A DNA stretch of 64,000 nucleotides from Achatina immaculata (Eukaryota > Mollusca > Gastropoda > Stylommatophora > Achatinidae). The stretch lies in NCBI GenBank assembly GCA_009760885.1, contig CM019719.1:32056084-32120083 (forward strand). Direction: 5' to 3'. Shown piece by piece: positions 34,207 to 48,100 of the stretch. A model generated the notes under the pieces. It ran no database searches and was not told the DNA's origin. It saw only the letters and a list, made by a program, of their open reading frames with translations. The position numbers and the translations under genes are program-made. Position 1 is the stretch's first letter; each line of letters begins with the position of its first letter.

Positions 34207-34659
34207 AAACTTGCTCCTAGTTCGACACGCTTCTTGTGTTACAACGTCTTCACAGCATCGGCTGCTAACAGTATCCTATTCGCTGTTACAAAGTGATACA
34301 CAAAAAAAAAGAATAAACGACCGTCCCCTGCGATGTATGTTCATTAGCTTAGATTAGCTAAACGAGCGCATGACTTTCGCTTATCTCATATAGGTTTGTT
34401 TTTTAACCCTGATACCTACTGCCACATGTCTGGTAAGAGATGCGGGAAATCCAGATATCTTGGGAAAATCCAGGTAATGACTAAATATAGAATCTGTTAC
34501 AACCGCCTTGTCACATTGTTTTTCCATCAAACCATGGGCTATAAAATCACAGGTCAACGTAGTAGAGATTTGGTGCGTTCCCAACCGTTGCGAAGCCTGC
34601 AGATAACCTTGGCGTGGTTAAAAGATGTTTCGTAGCCGAGTGCCGAGTTGATAGTTTTT

Positions 34660-34660
<1 letters not shown>

Positions 34661-34713
<53 letters not shown>
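34661..34713. repeat. (TA)n microsatellite
   Basis: About 26 uninterrupted TA units. Flanking 34217-34660 and 34714-35000 show nothing recognised. Confidence 0.95.
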
Positions 34714-34716
<3 letters not shown>

Positions 34717-35004
34717 ATATGATAGACGACTGCTCTTGGGGGCCCGTGGTTCGATTCAGTTATTTCCTTACAATCACCCCCACCTCCCCACCATGTCTAA
34801 AATGCCTTGATTTTTTCCAGGCTAATGGCAAACAGACGTTGCTAAATATTCAAGAAGAATCATAAATCAGTACCACTCCCGAAAGTTTAGAGGAAGAGTG
34901 GAGATGAGAATGATAAGATAAAGTTCTAACACTACTTCATGGGATAATGACAGTGAACTATCATTATCATCATCATCTGTCACTTTTCTAAGAATAACTA
35001 ATCT

Positions 35005-35347
35005 TACTTCTTACATCTTACATCCTTCCCGTGCCGTTAAACGTCATGTAGGGCTCGCATGGTAGTTCGCCAAATTTTCCTGTCATCGGCGAGCTTTTCA
35101 ACCTTATCAAGGGATTTTATGCCTACTAATTTGGCCTCTCTAAACGACATCCTCTTTAGAGTTTCACGTGGTCGACCCCTTTTTCTTCGGCCCGTTATAT
35201 TCCACTTGATAGCTTGTTTTGAGATTCTGTTTCTCCTCATCACGTGACCGACATATGTCACTCTCCTTTTTCTGATCGCCCATGAGATAGGTTGTTATTC
35301 GTTCATTTGCCTTATCTCTACGTTGTTCTTGAATTCGTTCCACTAAT
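35005..35347 (-). mobile_element. family C LINE 3' end
   Basis: Minus strand encodes the VERIQEQR, MGDQKKESDICRSRDEEK-like and [18 protein letters not shown] blocks with RALHDV at the end and a GGCACGGGAAGGATGTAAG tail. Frameshifted. TSD not clear. Confidence 0.85.
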
Positions 35348-35689
35348 AGTTGACCGCAGCTAATCTCCAACTTTCTCTGTCTTTTGCCTTTATATAATGC
35401 TAGTCAAGCTGCTTATTGTTTATATCTTATCGCTCAACATTCTAAATCAGCGACCATCTCCCATTCTTTTACTTTCAACCTTTGCGTCCCGCATGGTTTT
35501 CAGTATGTTTTATGACCTCTTTATATAATCTAAATACAGTGACCTAAACGAAATCTTCCGCTTGAAGAAAACATATTCATAATGTAGACTAGCTTGTAAT
35601 AATACTTGAACTTGAAGAACAGCTGTACTCCTCTGCTGGCGTGGAGATGGAACTCCTTGCATTCAGGACACTCCCATGCGCTCCCTCAT

Positions 35690-35885
35690 TAGGAGGTGCT
35701 AGTTGGCTCAGTTGATTAGTACGCTGTTCTCTCGTGGCTAGACGGCTGCTAGTCCTATCGGAGTCCGTGTTCGAATCCCAGGTAATTCTCTTGTGATTTT
35801 TCGTTCTCTCAAGTCTCACTAAAGTGCTTTGTCTACGATTTTTTTCGAGGTCTAACCCTACAAAACTGTGTTCTCTTACTTTTCC
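35690..35885 (+). repeat. SINE-2 copy (tRNA-derived)
   Basis: TAGTTGGCTCAGTTGATTAG (A-box region) and GTGTTCGAATCCCAG (B-box), then GGTAATTCTCTTGTGATTTT and a body matching the right arm of the fold-back at 1733-1835. Confidence 0.82.
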
Positions 35886-36127
35886 CATGCGCTTGGCCTT
35901 AATGTTGTTTGTAGTGTGTTTTGGGTGATAGTGCACATTGCCTGAACAAGCAAAATTCTGAATGTCTGGCACTGCCATTCGCATATATATATATTGCCAC
36001 TCTAATTCTCATAAAAGAATGAAACTATTATATATTTGTGGAAAATGTTCCAAAATAAATTATAACGAAAAGCACAACCACTTCCGGGTTAAAGACGAAC
36101 ACACTACACTGCAAAATTACACCAACC

Positions 36128-36166
36128 ATGGCGGATGAAGAGGTGGATGATCCAGTAATAGACGAG
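36128..36166 (+). CDS. POLR3E: POLR3E exon 1 (start codon)
   Basis: Thirteen codons, context ACCATGG, before donor GTAAAT, phase 0. It encodes the acidic N-terminus, MADEEVDDPVIDE (compare MANEEDDPVVQE in human). Confidence 0.88.
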
Positions 36167-39100
36167 GTAAATAAGAATACATCTTAACACAAAATTGCAA
36201 TTTTTTATTTCTGAAGTATATGACCCGTTTAAATGACATAAAACTTAAGCGATGTAAAATGTTATTCTGCCGCACTTTCTCGAATACATGGAGCTGACTT
36301 ATGATTTCACAGATGATTCAAATCTCAGCAACAAGATCGTAATAACGGCTTCATGTCAGCACTTTCATTTTCAGAATACAAAACTTCCAGAGATCCTAAA
36401 TATGAATTTATAACAGAATGGTGAGACAGGTTAAAAAAAGTTATGTTCAATGATGTCGCTTATACATATGTATAGTCAGCGTACACGTGTTTGTGTTCCC
36501 AATACCGTTTGAAATGAACAACCAAAGGTATTTCATGAACATGTATGCAGGAAACTCTCTACCGTATAGAGCGGAACAACAACAACTCCATCAGATCATC
36601 AGAGGAAGTACCCCCCCCCCATCAGACAAGTGTTTCAGCCCTATTAAACTCCTGATACTCTAAGGAGGGTGGGACCCTCTGGGTCATGACTCCCAGAGGT
36701 CTTGTGAGTTGTTGCTTTTTTCGTCCCGGGACTAAGTTGACACCGCACTTTGAAGTGCGTCTTTAGCGATTTAGCTACGGAGGACTGGTATTGGTTGTGG
36801 CAAATGACATTTATGTTCTCAATGTTTGTTTCGCATACTCCACAGCCAACACGAAGCCTTGTCTGCTGTTTCTGAAAGGCTTTTCAATGCCATTGCTCTT
36901 GCTTGTCTCTTTATGCCCAGTACTTACATAGGTCGTATAGTGATGTTGCTGTGAATCCTCTCGCTCCCACTTCTACAGCTATAACTTTTTGAAATGAACA
37001 ACTAAAGGTATTTCATGAACATTCATTTGAGCAGTGACACGGACAAGGCTTTGAGAAGAACAAAAAAAAATATATATATAAAGTGAAGTTGTTTGTTTTG
37101 TACATACACATGTGGTGGCCTGGTTAGCTGAGTGGTTAGTTTACTAATCCAGTGACACCGGGTTAAGTCCCAGCAGTGGGATTTTTTTCTGCTGCACCCC
37201 AGATCACCCAGCCTCTAAAAATGGGTAACAGAAAAATCTGGGAAGGTAAAGCAACCAGGTGTGGTACTGACCACATCAAACTTTCATGTGCTGAAGGTCA
37301 TGGAAAATACAGACCTAACACTGTATATGGCATGGAAACTGGTGTTTTACTATCTACATGCACATTGTGTAATTATATGTTGTTATTAAAAAAAATTGTA
37401 CACTGCCAGAATGTGATAACAAAATGAATGAAAATTTGAATTTTACTTATAACGTCATGAACATTCGGACTCAGGGAAATAGCTGATTCCCCAGTTTATC
37501 CACATTCTCAAGATAAATCATCATCATCCATCCATGCTCTTTGTCAGTAATTCTTCTTTCAGTTTCATATGCTCAGTTATCTAGACAAGGAGACAGGCTG
37601 CCTCCATGAATTTCACAGTCAGTAGCTCTTCCCATGGTGCACTGCAGTTTTTCATCATGTTCTTTTCTTAGGGCCAGGTTTGGGCTCTTGGATTTCTGTA
37701 GCGTATGTGTTTGGGAGTTTAGCATGTGCAGAGTGGAATTTGAGTGGCTTCAGTTTGTGTAGATGGCCTTGTAGTAAGTGATCGTGCAAGGATTTTTTGA
37801 AAATTTTAACTTTTTTCACTTTACGGGAATAGCTCGGATTTTCTGAAATACTGGTCTTTTTTTTAACACAACATTCAGTATCTTTTTTTTTTTTTTTTCC
37901 TAATGTTACATTACACAGAGCAGGAATTGAATGTTCTTGTGAAGTTTTTTTTTTCTTACCTTGTTTGTGGTGATATTTACAAAATGCTGAACCGAAATAA
38001 AAATTGGCTGATTTTTCTCCATGCAAACTGAGCATCATCATCCTACTGGTCCAGTTATCTTCCTGCTAATTTTGTTGCTTGCTTTTTACTAGGTTTTTGA
38101 TAAAGTGAAATTTAATCGGTATGTCCAGTAGTATCGCTGTGAGAGCTACACATACCATGGCGCCTCTGCTCTAGAGGCCGGCCACGTCCGAAATAACATC
38201 CATACTGGTGAAATATGCCTAAACTGGCACACACCAGGGATGAAACTTGATGGCCCGGCATGTCACACCACCTCCACTCTAGAGGTCGGTCACGCCCGAT
38301 ATACACCCATACTGATGAAATATCCCTAAACCGGCTCATACCAGGGGTGAAACTTGAAGGCTACGCATGTCGCGATACCTCTGCTCTAGAGGTCAGTCAT
38401 GTCCCAAACATGCCCATACTGGGATAATATGCCTAAACCGGCTCAACCCAGGGGTGGAAGTCACTAGTGGCGAGGATCCGTCCTCCTGGACAAAAGCTCC
38501 ATCCTGGTCACAACTAGGAAAGGTAGCAGCCACGATCACAAAATGCTGAAGTCGGAGACACTGGACCAGGGTAGTCTAGATAGGCAACCACCTCTCACCC
38601 GGCGGGGATGTATGCGTATCCTAATCACGCTGAGGTTTTCCGGTGAGAAAGTCCAACACTGGACTGGATGGGCAACCACCTCTCACCCGGCAGTGATACA
38701 CGGGTATCTCAAAACACGTCGAGGTTTTCCAGTGAGAAAGTCCAACTCCGGCCTGGGTGGGCTACCACCTCTCACCCAGCGGGGATATACTGATATCCAA
38801 AACACATCGAGGTCTTCCGATGAGAAAGTCCAAATCTGGACTAAACTGGTGCAACGAAAACCACAGTGTCATGCAATCCCGCTTCTGAGACCCACCAAGA
38901 ACACAGGCTCAAGCTCTGAGATACTCTGAATCCACTGTGGTCCTCTTGGGGATCTCGTGTGGTCCTTTCGGGGACCACGGAACTTAACGAGGATCACATG
39001 GGTAAATTCAGTATGATCACAGGGCGGATTTGGTGGCAGAAGCGAACGAAGAAGAAGAAGACTAGGTTTTTGATAATAGGTACCAGTTACAATAATTGAT

Positions 39101-42100
39101 GGCCTCTGAAAGTTTCAGTTTTTCTCTCTCTCTCTTTTTTTTTTTTTCCATCAATTTACCAGTAAGTGCTGGTTAACACTATCACTGATAGTGTTTGGTA
39201 TCTCTCTCTCTGAGCCTTAAGTATCCAGGGCACATGGGGCTTCCGCAGAGGTTTTCTGCAAATGCCTGTCCTTTGCCTTTTTTTTTTTTTCCACTCTTGC
39301 CCAGGTGAGCCCTCTGTTGCTCAACATCCTCTCTGTTGTACTTCTCCATGTCTCTTTTGGTCTACACTGACTTCTGTTCCCGTGTGGTGTCCATTTAGTG
39401 CTATACCAGTGTCTGGTATAGAGCCTGATAATTATGATTTGTTGTGTTCTGTAACAAACACAATCACCTTGTGGCATCTTGTGGAGCATTAACAAATTCT
39501 CTTCCTTTCTAACCAACCATTACATGGTGCTTTATCTGTGTTGCATTCTGTTCATCTCTGCTTATGCATTTATTCATTAGATTGGCTTTGGTCGGCTTCT
39601 TTTTCCTCCAGATCTCAGTCACATAGTTGTGTTAGTGATGTTGTTAGGCTCTCGTCAGGGCACATGACCAGTTAGTATCCAGTGCCTTATTTCAATAATT
39701 ATGTGGATATCTTGTTTGCAGTGATCATAGCACATCTCAGCATTACTTATCTGAGAGTTGTCCTAAAGACCTATGTTTTGTTCTACCCTTATGAGCATTA
39801 TAAGACAGTATGCCCTATTAATACTCACATGGACAAGCAAGCTTTAACTTCATAAAATTAACCTGTTTCAGGGGTTGAATTTGCAATAGAGTCAAAACAT
39901 AAATTTTAAGAGGAAAAACCAAATCATTAAAGGAAAAAAAAAGGGGAAATTGCTGAGGTTCACAGATTTGTGAGCATTTATTTTACCATAATTTTCCCTT
40001 TATTCATTTACTGACAGACAGACAAAATACATTATATAGTTAGATTATCATTATTGTACATTAACACACTGGACATTTTGCATCCACAGATCAATGTGTA
40101 CTTATCAAAGAGCTTGTCAGATAACCTTTACCTTATGCAGGTAAATTACAGAGTTTAAACATTCTTTTTCTTAGATTTGGGAAATAAATCTTTTGTTATT
40201 TATTGAAAATTTTGGTTTAGTTGCTAGTGCACCTGTCTGCTGATCAGAAAGACCATTTCAGTTTCACACTCACACAAAATGTTTTTGGACCAATGGACAC
40301 CAGGGTCAACCCGACCAGAAAAAAAAAAGGTACTCGGGAGAAACAAAGGCACCAAGGACGGATAACTGGCATCCTTACCTCAAATTCTGAAGTGGCCTAG
40401 AAATGTGAAGCCACTAACATGTCACACTCACATGCTATGGGGCATAGATTTTTAATCACTTTATAGTTAATATAGTGATGTGTGTGTGTATGTATAAACA
40501 CATAATTCCATAATTAAAGAGAAGAATATATATATCTCTCTCTCTCTCTGAACCTTAAGTGCCCAGGGCACATGGGGCTTCCGCAAGGGTTTTCCACAAA
40601 TGCCTGTCTTTCGCCTTTTTTTCTGCTCTTGCCCAGGTGAGCCCTCTATTGCTCAACATCCTTTCTGTTGTTCTTCTCCATGTCTCTTTTGGTCTACCCT
40701 TACTTCTGCTCCCCTGTGGTGTCCATCTTAGTGCTATTTTTGGTAGTGAGTTGTCTGTCATTCGGAGCACATGTCCCAACCATCGCCAGCGTCTTTCCTC
40801 AATAATTGTTGTCAGTGGTTTCATCTGCATTTCTGCCAATAAAATGTTATTTCTTATGGTGTTTGGCCAAAATATTTTTTTAATTCTACGTAAACATTTA
40901 GTCTTGAAAGAATTCAACTTGTTTTCTATGGTTTTGGTGATTTTCCAGCACTCACTTCCATAGAGTAGTACACTTAGAACATTACTCTTAAATATCCTGA
41001 TTTTCATATTTATGCTTAGTTTATTTGATTTCCATATATTCTGTAGCATTGCAAAAGCCTGGTTTGCTCTAGTAAGTCTGCTGTTGATGTCCTCTGTGCT
41101 GTCTCCATTTTCTACTACTCTGCTGCCAAGGTATACAAATTCGTTGACCTCCTCCACTAACTTGTTATCTACTCTGAGTACATTTCTGTTGTTCACATTT
41201 TGCTTCATTAACTTTGTCTTTCCTACATTGATCTTTAGTCCTATGTTGTTTGCATTCTGGGTTAACTTGTTTATTTTATCTTGCATATCTTTGTGACTGC
41301 TTGATAATAGACAAATGTCGTCCGCAAAGTCAAGGTCCTCCAGCACTGTGTCAAGGGTCCATTGTAATCCTCTGCGTTTGTCTGATGTTGCCTCCTTCAT
41401 TAACCAGTCTACTGCCAAGATAAATAATGTTGGTGATAGTACACATCCCTGTTTCACTCCTGTTTGTACCCTAAAGCTGCTGGAGGTATGTTCTCCACAG
41501 ATAACTTTGCACTGAAAACCCTCGTATAGGGCTTTGATTACATTAACTATTTTATGGGGGAGGCCATGCCATCTTAGGATTTTCCACAGTGCATCTCTGT
41601 TGACACTGTCAAAGGCTTTCTCAAAATCTATGAATAATGCATATGTTGTGCTATGCCACTCATTTGCCTGTTCTAATATTTTCTAAGTACAAATATATGG
41701 TCTATGCATGATCTTCCTTTCCTAAATCCTGCCTGCTCTTTCCGAAGTTTTTCCTCAAGTGTTGGTACAATTCTGTTGATGATTATTCTGCAAAATACTT
41801 TACTAGTGAGTGGCAGTAGGGTAATGCCTCTCCAGTTCCCGCAATCTCTGAGGTCACCCTTCTTTGGTAGTTTTACTATAAGACCAGTTTTCCACTCCTC
41901 TGGGGCTTTTTCTAAATCCCAAATTTGTTGTAATATCCGGCAAAGTTGTTTTGGTGTTTCTGTTTCTTCTGCTTTCAACATCTCAGCAGTCACTTCATCT
42001 TCACCTGGTGCCCTGTCTGATTTTAGCATCTTTATCGCCTCTTTTACTTCATTTATTGTTATTGGTCCTGTATTGATGTTTAGTTCCGCTTTTGCTTCAG

Positions 42101-45100
42101 GTATATCTATTGCTTGTGCTGCTTGTGTTCTGTTTAGTAGGGTGTTAAAGTGTTCCCTCCATCTTTCAATTTTTTCTCTTTCTCCACTGACCAGTTGTCC
42201 ATTTTGTGTTCTTACTGCACTTTCACATCTTGTATTGAAGTTACCTGTCATCTGCTTTGTGATTTTATATATGGTTTTCATGTCATTTGTATATGCTGCT
42301 TTCTCTGCTGTTTCTGCTAAGTTGTCATAATATTGACGTTTATCTTGACGGCATGATTCCTTCACTTCTTTGTCTTTTTGTGCATAATTACTTAAAACTC
42401 GTTCTTTAAGCCGTTGTGATTTGGTGTTCAGTAATTTTTTCTTGATTTCTTTTCTTTGCTCTATCTTTTCCCATGTGGTCTCACTTATCCATTCCTCTTT
42501 TCTCCTTTTCCGATATCCCAGCACCTCTTTTGCTGTTTCCTGTAGTGTTTTATTGAACTCTAATATGGACATTTCTGCTTCATCTTGTAGGACACTGAAG
42601 CGGTTCTTAAGTATTATTGAGAATTCATTTCTTGTTTGCTGGTCTATCAGTTTTCTTGTATCAAAATGTATCTTTCTGTGTTCTCCGATTCTGGCTTTCC
42701 TTAATTTTAGTTTTATTTTTGCTACCAGAAGGTTGTGATCACTTCCTATATCTGCTCCTTTCCTTGCTCGCACATCTTGTAGTGACCGTTTCCACTTGTT
42801 GTTTATTAGTATGTGATCGATTTGGTTTTCTGTGGTTTTATCTGGTGACCTCCAAGTCACCTTATGGATGTTTTTGTGTTGGAAAATTGTCCCTCCGATG
42901 GTCATCATGTTTTCTTCACAGAAACTGCACAGTCTTTCTCCATTTTCATTTATTTCTCCGATTCCTTCTCTTCCCATGATTCTTCTTCTATCTTCATTTC
43001 CTTCACCTACTTTTGCATTGAAGTCGCCCAAGATGAGTAGCATATCATGCTTGGGTATTGTTTCTACTGTGGCTTGGAGGCTGTTGTAAAAATCTTCTTT
43101 TAATTCCTCTTCAGCTGCTTCTGTTGGTGCATAACAAACTATAATAGACAGCTTCGTGAATCTTGAGTTGAACCGTGCATATAATAATCTCTCATTTATT
43201 GGGGTCCATTTCAGCAATGCTCTTGATGCTTCTTTTGTTATAATCAATGCTACTCCTCCTTCATGAAGATCTTCTTTACCTGACCATATTATTGTATCTT
43301 CTGTGTGCTGTGTTGTTAATTTCCTTCTGCCTTGTCCTGTCCATCTTGCTTCTTGTATTCCTAGTATGTCTAGTTTGTATCTGTGCATTTCCTTGATGGT
43401 TTGTGCTAGTTTTCCAGTCTGGTTTAGTGTTCTTACATTCCAGCTGCCTATTTGCATCTTTTAATATATATATAAAGAGTATATATTGTAAGTATTTTTC
43501 CACCTGTTGCCGCAAACTGTAAACAGATTTATAGTCAGGAAGTCATAGTGGCAAACTTGGTCAATCTGTGGAATAAGGATGTCTGTAATTTGTTTTGCAA
43601 CTGTTCAGTGCAGTTGCGTCTGAGACTTTGATCAAAGATCTTTTGTGGTTACCTTAAATGTTTAGTAGTGAATTTTGTTGTACTTTCTGCTGTAATAAAA
43701 AATATTTTTCCAAAGCATTATAGTGTGTGTGAGTGAATGAGTGAGAGAGAGAATATAGTGGAACTATTTTTAAGTGTCATCTTTTTAAGTTTAAATTTCT
43801 TAAACAGAATCTTGAGATCCTAACTAGTCCATCAGTGGATTAAATTATTAGCTTCATATATAAATGATGGTGGCAGGGTGGTAAAAGCACTTCTCTGCAA
43901 ATCAGAATTGAACACTTGTTCAATTTTGCACTGCCAGATTTTTTTTTTTGCACTGACCAGCATCTTAGCCTGCAAAAAATGGATACCTAATATCTTCTTA
44001 AGAAAACAACAGGCAGTGAAGACAGGTGCTGGCATCCCTACCTCAATTACTGTAGTGGCCTAGGAATACAAAGGCACTAACACTTCACACCCCTAAGGCG
44101 TGCAGATGCTACATGACACAGAGATCAGAATCATTAGTTCTTTGTAACATTTGCCTTTCAGTATCCACTTCGGCCAGCAAGGATGGGTTATGGACACTTT
44201 GACCACATATCAGCACGAGTTAAACCACAGCAGAAAAGGGTGGGTTTGTCTTGTTTAGGATAAGTAATATGATAATAATATGTAATAATTTGCAGGCTCA
44301 GAGGTCACAGAGTTTTATTAGTTGTAAATCCATTTAAAAGCTGGATTTTATAAAACAGATTTAATACTTTAACCTGTCACGAGCTGTTTACGCAACTTTA
44401 AAAAAAAAAAAAGTAATAATAATAATAATAATACGGTCTTATGGCTGTATTTTGTAGTCAGGAGTTTGTAGTTCTAAACTGCCAGAAATGCTACAAATAG
44501 GCATGACAACATTTCCAGGTAAAATCTAACAATTTTTGTTATTAAAAAATGTTCAGGGTTGTATTGTTCAGTAGGTTAAGAGTTTGAGTATATAAGTATA
44601 TAGACAAGAAAAGGTAATAGAACAACTAAGTGTTATAAGGTATGCTGCAGATTATCTACTACAGACTGTGTAAAGAAAGTCACAGCAGTTTTACACACAA
44701 AAAAAACTCATACTATTTCATGTCTTTAACATGATGTAACTTTGCCACTAATCAACAAAAAAAAATGCATATGTCACTTCCTAAATAATCCACCATTTTT
44801 CAAGGTGTTATGAAATGCTCAAAATATTTTTTACAAAACCCTCCACTGTTTAAAAGCATTTCAGAGAATAATAATGAGTGTAGTCATTATTATTTTAATT
44901 ATTTCAGTCTGGAAACATTAAAGTAGTAGGATTTCACTAAAATTCTGTAAAAAAAATTTTGTTTTTTTATTTTGTTTTTTTTTTCTTCAGAGGGTTAAAT
45001 TTTAACTTAAAAAAAAATATGTATATATCTCCTCATGACCCTGTCTGAGACACCTGCCACCCACCCACAAACCGCACACATGCCATGACCTTAATTTGGA

Positions 45101-48100
45101 TCGCAACCTGAGATTAAACAGCATTGAATTAAATAGCCTTGGCAGGTTTAAAAACTGAAAAAGTCTGGAAGAGAAGTTATAAGTAACATATGCTACAGGT
45201 CTTTGAACTGAAGTTGTTTTTATTGCACTGAATTCATTCTTTGATGGACAAATATTCTGTATTAGTTATTATTATTACAACTTTACACAATTTTTGTTTC
45301 TTGGTTTCATGTATGTAAAGTAAGTTTCATATTGTTCTGAAATCTTGCCAGGTTGAAATTGAACTAGCACTTGATACACATAGCAAGAACTATTCTACCA
45401 GCAAAGGAGAACAAATAGCAGTCAATGTTGATGGCAGTCTTCCTCTAAGTTCTACAGAAAGAGTATTTTCAGGGTAAAGATACAGTTTGTATAGTTTTTT
45501 TTGTGCTTTTCCTCTTCTTTTTTCTCCGTCTTTACACAAGTGATGTTATAGTGATGGTCTTTTTTTATTATAGATCTCATGTGATAGTCTTCTTTTATTA
45601 TAGATTTCAGGTGATAGTCTTCTTTTATTATAGATTTCAGGTGATAGTCTTCTTTTATTATAGATCTCATGTGATAGTCTTCTGTTTTTCTAGATTTTTC
45701 ACTTAAATCTGTGAAAGTAATGAAGTAGTAATCTAAATTTCAGGATTTACTTGTCTGATATTTGGTTTTTATTGCTCACAGAACTGTGTGTGTATCTTGT
45801 TAATATGCCATGCTGGACAGCATTGACTATCGTGCATCTCCATGTTATGCAATGCCTAGTATTTTTAATCAGCTCAAGTGCTTTATTTTTCCATGCTGTT
45901 TGGTCAGTCCATTGAGCTGTCTTTCCCCCTTTAATTTTCTAGTCATTACTAAGTTCTCTAGCTTCTGTCTTCTTATTTGTTAGTCGCTTCTTCATGCAAT
46001 AAAAACTTGTAAAGTTGTTTGCCTTACCTATTCATGATTTTATTTCATTTGTGCACTTGCCATCATCAGCTGTTATTGTTGCTCCAAGGTAACTGAATTT
46101 ATTTACTTATGTCATTGCCTTCCTGTTTGTAAGGATGTTTACTACTGTTGATATTACCATTCTTTCTGTCTTGTTGATGTTTATCCCTAAACTTCCTTTG
46201 TCTCTTTGTTAATCTTGTTATTCAGTCAATCAATCAAGTGCCGTGCCGCGTGGTGTAGGCGATCATTTCTCTCCACAGTTCCGTTTTTAGACTTGATTAT
46301 GAGATCTGCCAGTGACTTTCTTCCTAGCCACACTGACAGCCTAACCAGCAACCTCTCTCTCTGTCTTTCTCTGTCTCTTCTTGCCTCAATTTTTCCAGTT
46401 GGCACAATGTGTCCCAATTTTCCTCTTCTCAGAAAATGTCCTATAAATCTCACTTGTCTGCCTCTGATCTTTGCTGTAATTAGCCTTTTAACTCCACCCT
46501 CTCTTAAGCTTCTTCGTTGGTTTTCTTAGCTGTCCATGGTACCTTCAACGTTCTTCTTATGAACCACATTTCCATGGCCTCCATTTCTCGCTGTACTCTC
46601 TTATTCATGGACCATGGTTCACATCCATAAAACAAAATTGGCTTGATGTAACATTTAAGTACTCAGAATCTTGTTTCCATTGATATGGATCTGTTGCACA
46701 AGATGTTTCTCATTTTCTGGAATGCTGACTTGGACTGAGCACGTCTGCTTTTTATTTCATTATGACGTTTCCCATCAGCTGTTATAATTGTTCATAAGTA
46801 CTTGAATCTATCGTCTTGTTTTAGTTCTGTGCCATCTATGGTAATGCTACATTTTGGTGGTATTCTTTTCTTTGAGATGACCATCACTTCAGTCTTCTTT
46901 TTATTCAAGCTGAGACCTTTACTTTTATTTTCACGAACCATAATGTCCAGAAGAGTGTGTAGTTCCCCTTCACTTTTATCAATCAGAGCTGTGTCGTCTG
47001 CATATCTTAAGTTGTTAAGGTTATACCCGCCAATTGATATTCCTGGCATGTTATCTATATTTCTCATTGTTTTCACTGTACAGGGAGAAGAGGTCAGGAG
47101 ATAGAACACATCCTTGTCTCACTCTCAGTTTTATGTCTTGGACTGCTCCTATTTGGTTCTCAACCTTCATTGCTGCTGATTGCTACCAGTATATATTTTT
47201 GATGAGTTTCAGATCTTTTCCATGTTGATGTCTTCCAGCATTATTATAATTTCTGTGTGTCTCATTTTATTGAATGCTTTACAGTAGTTCTCAATATATA
47301 TATGGCATTACTTGTGCCTTTTCCTTCGATGAAGCCATACTGTTCTTGAGCGATTTCTGGTTTTATTTTGCCCGACTCTTCTCATGAAAATACGAAGCAG
47401 GATTTTGGTAACATGGCTCATAAGACTAATGGTTTGATGGTCTTCACATTCAGCTGCACCTTGTTCACTAGTTTCTGCAAATTGCATTTTACTTTATGCA
47501 GTTAGAATGGTGTCTTCTGCATATCTCTATTTTAATTCCTTTCAGATTTGTAATGCCTCTGTGTGTCTGCATATTTGTATATTTTTTATGAATGTAATGT
47601 CAGTGTAGAGAGCAGTATTGTATTAAATACAAGAATACATCGCCATGTTCGTTAAAATCTGATCACAGCTATATTAAAACACAGCCATCACAATACTGTT
47701 GCTAAGCAGTTATCATGGAATTATATGTTATATTAAACAGACAAATATATAAATGTTTATACAAAATTTTCAACTCCAAATCATACTATTATCACTGTCA
47801 TATGATATCATTATGTTGATAACTTATTAAAGCTTGTAGAGTCTGCAACATGACATTAGTCTAAGGGAAAGAGCTTTTAACAACATAAAGTGATGCCAGT
47901 GTTTATTTGATGTGGCAGACATAACATTGCATTTCATCATACTTTTATGATACTGATGGGGGACATTTTTTTTCATAAAAATATTCAGATGTGTGCATAA
48001 TGTTTATTATTTTTTCAGTTTGTTTCATCTTTATTTCCATACAAGCTTTATTTATTTATTTGTTTATTTGGTTGCATTTTCAGTTAACAAATGTTTGCTG

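Larger units (their letters stand above)
40536..43462 (-). mobile_element. family A LINE, nearly full-length, 5'-truncated
   Basis: 2927 bp lacking only the leader and first codons. It ends CCTTAAG(C) reversed with a (CT)n tail and is flanked by an 11-bp AT-rich TSD (AATATATATAT at 40525-40535 and 43463-43473). Nearly identical to the intact copy. Confidence 0.92.

Noticed and set aside
37115..37190. tRNA genes at the SINE heads (also 28960, 32890, 35700, 61030)
   Set aside because: A and B boxes are present but no cloverleaf with an acceptor stem could be drawn, and all continue into SINE bodies.
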